A program made the translations under genes and the position numbers. The notes beneath the pieces were generated by a model that searched no databases, was not told the origin of the DNA, and saw only the letters and a list, made by a program, of their open reading frames with translations. From contig NC_080588.1 of the NCBI RefSeq assembly GCF_029962835.1, forward strand, positions 61,900,001-61,964,000: DNA of 64,000 nt, in the 5' to 3' direction. This stretch comes from Magnolia sinica. Its lineage: Eukaryota > Streptophyta > Magnoliopsida > Magnoliales > Magnoliaceae. Positions within the stretch are counted from its first letter, which is position 1, and every line of letters starts with the position of its first letter. Shown piece by piece: positions 57,619 through 64,000 of the stretch.

Positions 57619-58344
57619 CATCAGATGGGCCCATTTAAGGATTCAAGTGCATTTTTGTCAATATCACAAATGATTGGACATTCTTAACGAACGGCCTAGA
57701 TTCGGCACAAGAGAGGCAGCTTGGCTTGGGCTTGGGCCAGACCAGACCAGGGCCTGTTTGGTTTGGCCCATTATGAAGCCACATGAACTCGGCCCTGGGT
57801 TTCCTTTGCCAACCAGACTTGGACAGACCTCAGCCCGGCCCAAACCCTGCCTGTTGACAGTTACAAGGCCAGGGTCAGGTCTGGACGAAGGCCAGGTCCC
57901 AGCCCTTCGCTTTTGCCATCCATATGGATGTATGAAATGTGGTCACCAACTACAATTCCAAAGAGATCAGGACCGTTGATATATGGGCCACCCATTTTGT
58001 GGAACACAGCTATTGAATCATTCAAACAAAGCCGTGGTGGGCCTGGTCTAGTCCCTGGGCTGAACATGTACAAGGCCTGGCCCATCCAACCCCGATCACT
58101 TGAAATCCAATTAAGAAGTGCCGACTGCCGAATTAAGGTTTCCAACCTGCCAAATGGACGGCCAGGAAAGAATGATTGAACGATCGAAAGCCCTTTCAAA
58201 CAAATGGAGACTTGATCGAACGGTATATTTGCTCAGGTTTACTCGTACGTGTGTACAAACGTACGTGCACCATGATTATCTTCGTGCGTGGGTCCTGCGC
58301 TGCGTGTGTTCATGATCGAGTTTGCCAGTGTACCGTGTTTTGTA

Positions 58345-58869
58345 GGACGCGGATTGCGTCCGACCCCCGCCCGTCTCCAGCTGGGAACGGGCAGCAGCTT
58401 TGAGTGGCCACCGTGGTGTATGGGTCTTATCCACACCGTCCATCAATTTTTTGGTATCATTTTAGGGTATAGACCCAAAAACGAGGCATATCCAAGCTCA
58501 AGGGGACTACACAATGGAGATTAAACTCCTACCGTTGAAAACTCCTTGGGAGCCACAGAAGTTTTGGATGGATCTGATATTTTTGTTTTCTCTTCATCCA
58601 GGTCTATGTAACTTTATGAATAGGTTGGATGGTAAATAAAAATCACGGTGGGCCCTATAAAAGTTTCAACGGTGAAAATCATTATCAACGCTGCTTCCTA
58701 TGGTGTGGTCCACTTGAGCCTTGGATATCTAACTTTTGGTTTTGTACTCTAAAATTATAGGAAAAAATGGATGGACGGTATGGATAAGATCCATACATCA
58801 CGGTGGCCACTCAAAGCTGCTGCCCGTTCCCAGCTGGAGACGGGTGGGAGTAGGACGCAATCCGCCTCC
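58345..58869. mobile_element. Mutator-like foldback MITE, best-preserved copy
   Basis: The left arm (GGACGCGGATTGCGTCC, CCGTCTCCAGCTGGGAACGG, GCAGCAGCTTTGAGTGGCCA) pairs almost perfectly with the right arm (TGGCCACTCAAAGCTGCTGC, CCGTTCCCAGCTGGAGACGG, GGACGCAATCCGCCTCC). TGTTTTGTA flanks both sides (58336-58344 and 58870-58878), a perfect 9-base duplication. The body of 525 bases is non-coding. Confidence 0.92.
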
Positions 58870-58879
58870 TGTTTTGTAT

Positions 58880-59255
58880 GTGTCAGAGAGAGACACGTGT
58901 GGTTGACTTGTAGTTAATGTAGCCACGCGGTGTTAAGCTGTCCATGACAATCTGCCTTTGGAAATGATACGAGAGAGCCGGTAAAAGTGGAATATGGTAG
59001 AGACTCATCTCCACCGTAGATGTGACAGGGATATGCATGAATCGGGGCCGTTAAGATTGTGGGCCATAATCTGGATGGTCTATGGTGTAAATGTGACATG
59101 AATCTGATGATTTCTTGTCTCTTTTCTGTTTTTCTTGTATTCACCGTTAGCTATTCCTGTTTTCTATCACAGGCCCAAAGAATCACCTCACCTCCAGCCA
59201 TCCAAAAGGAATCGTAGAGACGGTCCAATTCATAACCTGTGCCACATGTATGGTG
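58880..59255. other. Spacer, no gene seen
   Basis: Short open frames only and no recognised element. Confidence 0.45.
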
Positions 59256-59810
59256 AAATTTTAACCATGGTCCTTCCATAGTGAGATCCACTAGTTGTAC
59301 GGTCTTGATCCGTTTTAAAACTTGTCAATGGCACGGTGAGAAAGTGTAGCTCTAACATATTAAGTAAACCGCGTTCTACCATATCGTTTCCTATACCGTG
59401 GAAATTGTAGCATAGAGCCGTCTCTATCATGACCGTCGATCGGGACCATCCATCTAGTGAGCTGTCCCAATGGTCCATGATTTAAAAACCAGATGACCGT
59501 TTCAGTCTCCCTTCCAATTGATAATATAGAGCCGTCCCTATCGTAGGATCGGGACCATCCATTTGTTCAGAAACCACATTACGCTTTCAGTCACCTTTAC
59601 AAATGATAGTATATAGCCGTCTCTATCGTAGAATCGGGACCATCCATCTAGTCTAGTGAGCTGTGCCTCCCTAAACACCTTTTTCATTCCCTGAATTGCA
59701 ACTGTATAATGAAAAACCAATCCAACGTCTAGGAACATTATTTGTAGCTGAGATTTTAACCATGGGCCATTCATGATGGGATCCACTAGGTGTACGGTCC
59801 TGATCAACTA
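59256..59810. repeat. Degenerate direct repeats around 'GAGCCGTCTCTATC'
   Basis: Three copies of a block reading ATAGAGCCGTCTCTATCGTA then GATCGGGACCATCCATCTAG lie near 59.41, 59.53 and 59.61 kb. A longer phrase, GATCCACTAGNTGTACGGTC, occurs at both sides (59285 and 59780). The layout suggests an expanded tandem array of roughly 100-base units. Confidence 0.65.
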
Positions 59811-59939
59811 ACCATTTTCTTGGCTACGTGGATGGTTGAGAGAATGCTGTATTTTAGGATTTTCCCAACCGCGGCGTACTTTTTTCTCATTAATCCCTGC
59901 AACCACCGGGACGTGAACTTACTGCAACATTTATAGGGA

Positions 59940-61050
59940 GCTCATGCAACGAAAGATCGATGGGGTCCACAATGGCCTCTTTATGACATCCACGCCGTCC
60001 ATCGATTGAATCATCTCGAGTTAGGACGTGAGACAAAAAATCAGTAAATTCCATAAATCAAATGAGCCACAACGCAGGAAACAGCAGGGATGATGAGTTG
60101 AGGACGGCCACCAACCAGAACCTTACAGTGGCTCGCCGAAGTTTTAGATCAGGATGATATCTGTGTTTCACTTCAACCTGGTGGGGTTCATCTTACGAAC
60201 GAGTTGGATGGGATACAAACATCACGGTGGGCCCCACAGTTTCAATGATGGGCCTCCCTATTCCTATTGTTTCCTGTGGTGTGGTCCACTTAAATTTTGC
60301 TTCTCCCTCATTTTTGGGCTTTCCTGCTAACATGAGCTTACTCAACCAATGTGCGGATTGGATTTCACGTGGACATCACACTGGACCCCACAGCATTTCG
60401 TAGAATTGTTCCAAATTTGCTCCCCGTGTCACACCCGTAATGACAAAAGAGGAATTATCTGGTCATGGAGTCTCAGCACTGAGCTGGGCATCGGACCGAG
60501 TCGGACCGGATTGGGTCCAACTCGACTCGGTCCATATTGTACATGGTTGGATCCGAACTCGATCTGATCCGGGACTGGGTCCGCGTCATCTGACTCGATC
60601 CAATCCGATGCACTACTAGCCTGACCTGAACCGAGTCCGACTCGGTTAGAAAAACTGTATCGGATCGGGTTGAATAACATTCGGATCGGAAGATAGAAGT
60701 GGGTGATACAGTTAACTGGAAGCAAATTGGCTGGTGGGGGTGTATTGAGGTGGTGGTGTATTGACGTCAGTAAGTTTTTTTAGTCAAACCATGAGGTATG
60801 TGTTATATCCAAACCGTCCATCCATTTGCAGAGCTTGTTTTAAGGCTTGAGCCAAAAAGTAAGACAGATCTAAAGATCGGTTGGACCACACTGCAAAAAA
60901 TAGTGGGGGATTGATCGTTTACCATTGAAATCCTTTTTCAGATCACAGAAGTTTCAGATCAATATGAAATTTGTTTTTCCACTTCATCCATGTATTTTTA
61001 ATATTATTAAAAGATTAGATGGAAATAAACGTTATGGTGGGGCCATGTAA
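59940..61050. other. Spacer with two eroded foldback MITEs
   Basis: Family core phrases occur at 59.96-60.42 kb ('CACGCCGTCCATCGATTG', 'GTGGTGTGGTCCACTTAAAT') and 60.77-61.05 kb ('ATATCCAAACCGTCCATCCA'). Arms are worn. Between them, at 60.48-60.68 kb, is a degenerate patch of CGGACCGAGTCGGACC-type words. No gene. Confidence 0.55.
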
Positions 61051-61194
61051 CTTTGATCTCATTTGAGTCGTTCGTACAACTCGGAGCTCGAGGCACGTAC
61101 GCACTTGTCTTCGCACGACATGTATTTACAACAGGCAACAACCTGTCACCTATGCAACTGGCGTGAGGGACGTGGATTAGCTACTGACAGGTTG

Positions 61195-61688
61195 GAAGCG
61201 GATTGCGTACTGAGTAACTTAGTACCCTTATCGTACTTAGTAAACTCTGTGGGGTCCACCGTTATTTATGTATTTTATCCAACCCGTTCATTCATATTAA
61301 CAAATAATTTTAGGACTTGAGCCCAAAACGAAAGCATATAAAAATCTCAAGTGGACCACACCACAGGAAACAGTGTGATTGAACCTCTACCATTGAAAAT
61401 TTCTTGGAGGCCACGGAAGTTTTGGATCAAGCTGATGTTTGTGGTTTCTCTTCATCCATGTTTTTGTAATCTTACAAACATGTTGGATGACAAATAAACA
61501 TTACTGTTTCTTGTGGTATGGTCCACTTGAGCTTTGGATTTACTTCAAATTTGGGATCAACCGTTGAAATTAGCAGGAAAAATTGATGGACGGTGTAGAT
61601 AAACCACATACATTCACAGTGGGCCCAACTGAGTTTACTCAGTATGATAAAAGCATACAGGTGTAACTCAGTACGCAATCCGATTTCT
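61195..61688. mobile_element. Mutator-like foldback MITE
   Basis: The left arm (GAAGCGGATTGCGTACTGAG, TAACTTAGTA) pairs with the right arm (GTAACTCAGTACGCAATCC, GATTTC). GACAGGTTG precedes and AACAGGTTG follows, eight of nine matching. It inserted in the arm of an older copy: GGACGTGGATTAGCTACTGA lies just to its left. Confidence 0.82.
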
Positions 61689-62129
61689 AACAGGTTGACA
61701 AATATTTATATATATAGCAGGTCTTAAGTCCAACGGGTTGGACTGTAAGTTATGGTACAGCTAGTAGATAACTTCCAACCTTTCATGTTTGTACAGCATT
61801 CAAACCATCCAATAGGTTGGCACCAACATGATGATCACCTTATATGTAAATATTCCATATCGACTCATCAGGTGGACCACATTTACATTTTTCTATTTAT
61901 CAGTGGCTACACATTGTTCTCATGTGTGGCCCACCTGAGGAGCCGATAGGGTTGATTTCTGCACCAGATGAACCCCCATGATGGTTCTAACTTCCAACCT
62001 AGTGGATCTGATTATCTGACTTAGGTTAGGGTTTAGAATCGTTAAGTTATGGACTTAGGGAAAAGAAATTTAAAAAAAAAATTTAAAAAAAAAAAACAAC
62101 AAAAAAGCATACCTATCTTCTTCGAATCA
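61689..62129. other. Spacer, no gene seen
   Basis: AT-rich, with A runs at 62068-62105. No element or gene recognised. Confidence 0.45.
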
Positions 62130-62345
62130 GGGACGGCCGGACTTGTTGCTGTGGGGTTAGAAGAAGAGAGAATCGAGGGACGGCCGGACTTGTTGCTGTG
62201 GGGTTAGAAGAAGAGAGGATCGAGGGACGGCCGGACTTGTTGTTGTGGGGTTAAAAGAAGAGAGGATCGTTCAATGGGTATGGTCAGAAAGAAAGAGGGT
62301 AAAAATTCGTTCAATGCGTAGGGTAAGAAAGAAAGAGGGGTAAAA
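62130..62345. repeat. 47-bp minisatellite and adjoining 42-bp duplication
   Basis: Three copies starting at 62130, 62177 and 62224 of GGGACGGCCGGACTTGTTGC, then TGTGGGGTTAGAAGAAGAGA, then GAATCGA, differing at only a few bases. A duplicated TCGTTCAATGGGTATGGT, CAGAAAGAAAGAGGGTAAAA unit follows directly. Confidence 0.88.
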
Positions 62346-62384
62346 GTATTAGGGTGAAAAACTTAAAAGTTATATATACAGGAA

Positions 62385-62605
62385 GTGTCCGTTCTAGATC
62401 GGGTAGGATCGGTTCGGGTAGAATCCATTCGGTTTGGGTTTCAGGTTGGATCGGTCCGGATGGACCACGATCAGATATCGATCCGAAAGATGGTCGGATC
62501 TGATTGATCCTACTCGATCCGCACTGATCCAGGCCATCAGTTCGGTTTTGATCGGGTCGATTCCGGTTTGATTAGGTTGGATCCACCGGATCGGGTCAAG
62601 AATGC
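62385..62605. repeat. Degenerate TCGGGT/CGGATC-word patch
   Basis: Loose repetition of words like ATCGGGTAGGATCGGTTCGG and GATCGGGTCGATTCCGG. Similar in kind to 16.9-17.17 kb and 60.48-60.68 kb. Non-coding. Confidence 0.6.
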
Positions 62606-63883
62606 CCAACTCTACTCAGCACATCACATGGTATTTCCAATTCATGGTGGGTCCCACCAAATATACTGTTTGGATTGCAGAGAGTGGTCCCCACTTGTAT
62701 ATGAAAGATGCACCGATACCATGCGAGTTCTGAAGCGTCAGGGGACATCTCTGGACCTTATAATTAAGGGATTTTGGCATTACTGGCACCACCGAAAGGA
62801 TGTTTCAAATATTCCTGAACTAATCATCAAACAAGTCTTGGAATCATTTTTGGATCAAATTAACCTTGTACACTATAAAAGATAACGATGAATGAAGAAA
62901 ATAGGGTGGTTGTAAGTCTTATGATGGATGGTAATGTACCTAATTATAAGCCTATTATGATTTAAGTTTATAATCTATACATTTCATCAATTGTATGATC
63001 TCATCGTAATATATAACTCAAAAAATAAAGCTTACTTATAGATGAAGTGAACCACACCACAATAAATATTATGAGTTGCATACAACCGTTGAAAACTACC
63101 AAGTGGGCCATAGACCTTTTCAATAAATATGATATTTATGATTTCCCTTCATCCATGTATCCGTGATACTATGAATAAGTTAGATGACATATAAATATTA
63201 TTGTGGGCCCCACAAAGCTGACTTTGTACCATATATTCTTGATTAATCGTATGTAGGTAGAACAAAAACTTACGTGAGTGAAAAGCTTTGACCATTACGA
63301 TTCACATGGTGCCCATAAAAAAGGTCGATCCTATCCGTTTGATCACAAGGCCCATCAAAAGGTAAATCTAATCCGTTGATAATATTCATGGCTTATGATT
63401 TTCATAAGAATGTGTGAACTTCACGCTTTTTCAAGCTATCAGCGACCCATAGTGAGAAAAAAGATCAACGGTTTGTTGGAACAATATCTACTGTCTAGTT
63501 GTCTTATGGACCATCAGATTTGAAGATTTTGACCATTATCTGGACATTTACCTTCTTCAAAATTCTAATGAGAATAAATTGAGCGATTTGACCAAAAGTC
63601 GAAGATTGACCATTGAGACGATATACGGAAAGGTGTTTGTAACGTCAAAAACGACCACAGGCCCCCATTTCGAATCCCGACCTCGAGCCTACCTCTCCCT
63701 TTTGAAGTTTCTTTTCTGAGACCCACCTCCACCCTTTTAGGATCTGTTATTTCACCGTGATTGTCTCCTTCATTATCTTTCCGACTCTGGTTTCTTGTAC
63801 TTTCTGTAAAACGCCTTCTTTCACAATCAAAAACCGAAACGAAAGTATGTGAATAATATTTGATCTTTTTATTTGCTATTATG
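62606..63883. other. Spacer with a half foldback MITE
   Basis: 'AAGTGAACCACACCACAATAA' near 63.04 kb to 'GTGGGCCCCACAAAGCTGACTT' near 63.22 kb is part of the foldback core. The rest shows no gene, although CT-rich, more GC-balanced DNA at 63.66-63.80 kb could be the edge of something beyond the window. Confidence 0.45.
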
Positions 63884-64000
63884 GGTTGTCAATAGTTGGT
63901 ATAGTCGAGGTTGTCAATATTTGGTACAGTCAAAGTTGACATATAATAACACTCGAGGTTGTCAACATTTTCTTCAGATTAAGGTTGTCACTAGTTGGCA
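63884..64000. repeat. 25-bp tandem repeat at the window edge
   Basis: Five degenerate units of GGTTGTCAATAGTTGGTATA then GTCGA begin near 63884, 63909, 63934, 63957 and 63983. The array runs off the right edge. Confidence 0.75.

Noticed and set aside
62568-62885. 105-residue frame as a small gene
   Set aside because: No start context, family likeness or splice partners; it begins in a degenerate repeat patch.

Overview
The window is nuclear DNA from a seed plant, most likely a woody angiosperm. It carries two spliced or single-exon plant genes of recognised families, one nuclear tRNA gene, plant Ty1/copia and Ty3/gypsy (Tat lineage) elements, and a dense litter of foldback MITEs. A magnoliid source is only a hunch, from the style of the GC-rich foldback repeats and the repeat-rich spacers. 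Nothing points to a bacterial or organellar origin.

Layout. 0-9.4 kb: spacer with a foldback MITE (264-801), a badly decayed copia element (about 2.3-7.25 kb) and a second foldback MITE (8830-9325) just upstream of a gene. 9.4-13.7 kb: a three-exon HHP4-like seven-helix membrane receptor gene (PAQR/adiponectin-receptor family); its second intron holds a Ty3 fragment and a MITE. 14.69-15.05 kb: an AT-rich tandem repeat running into a tRNA-Thr(AGU) gene on the minus strand. 15.8-20.4 kb: a MITE-rich tract with two head-to-tail foldback elements, a CT microsatellite, and MITEs placed end to end or inside one another up to the TATA box of the next gene. 20.56-21.92 kb: an intact single-exon GT34 glycosyltransferase of the galactomannan/glucomannan galactosyltransferase clade. 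22-29.3 kb: spacer with a tRNA-derived SINE, Harbinger-type and Mutator-type MITEs, including a clear nest. 29.36-38.96 kb: a young full-length Tat-lineage LTR retrotransposon with 546-bp LTRs, 5-bp target duplications and an extra antisense gene. 38.97-53.4 kb: a copia remnant split by a 9.8-kb TG...CA element, itself split by a 4.1-kb TG...CA element; both insertions have clean 5-bp duplications. 53.4-64 kb: gene-free spacer with MITEs and several minisatellites.

Function. The two protein genes are unrelated: one is a membrane receptor-like protein, the other a Golgi enzyme of hemicellulose or mucilage synthesis. They lie on the same strand about 7 kb apart with the tRNA gene between. Most of the remaining sequence is mobile-element debris. 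The best candidate for something not yet catalogued is a Mutator-like foldback MITE family: its outer ends resemble GGACGCGGATT, it has long palindromic arms and 9-bp target duplications, and four copies here have perfect duplications. Two copies lie directly upstream of the two protein genes.
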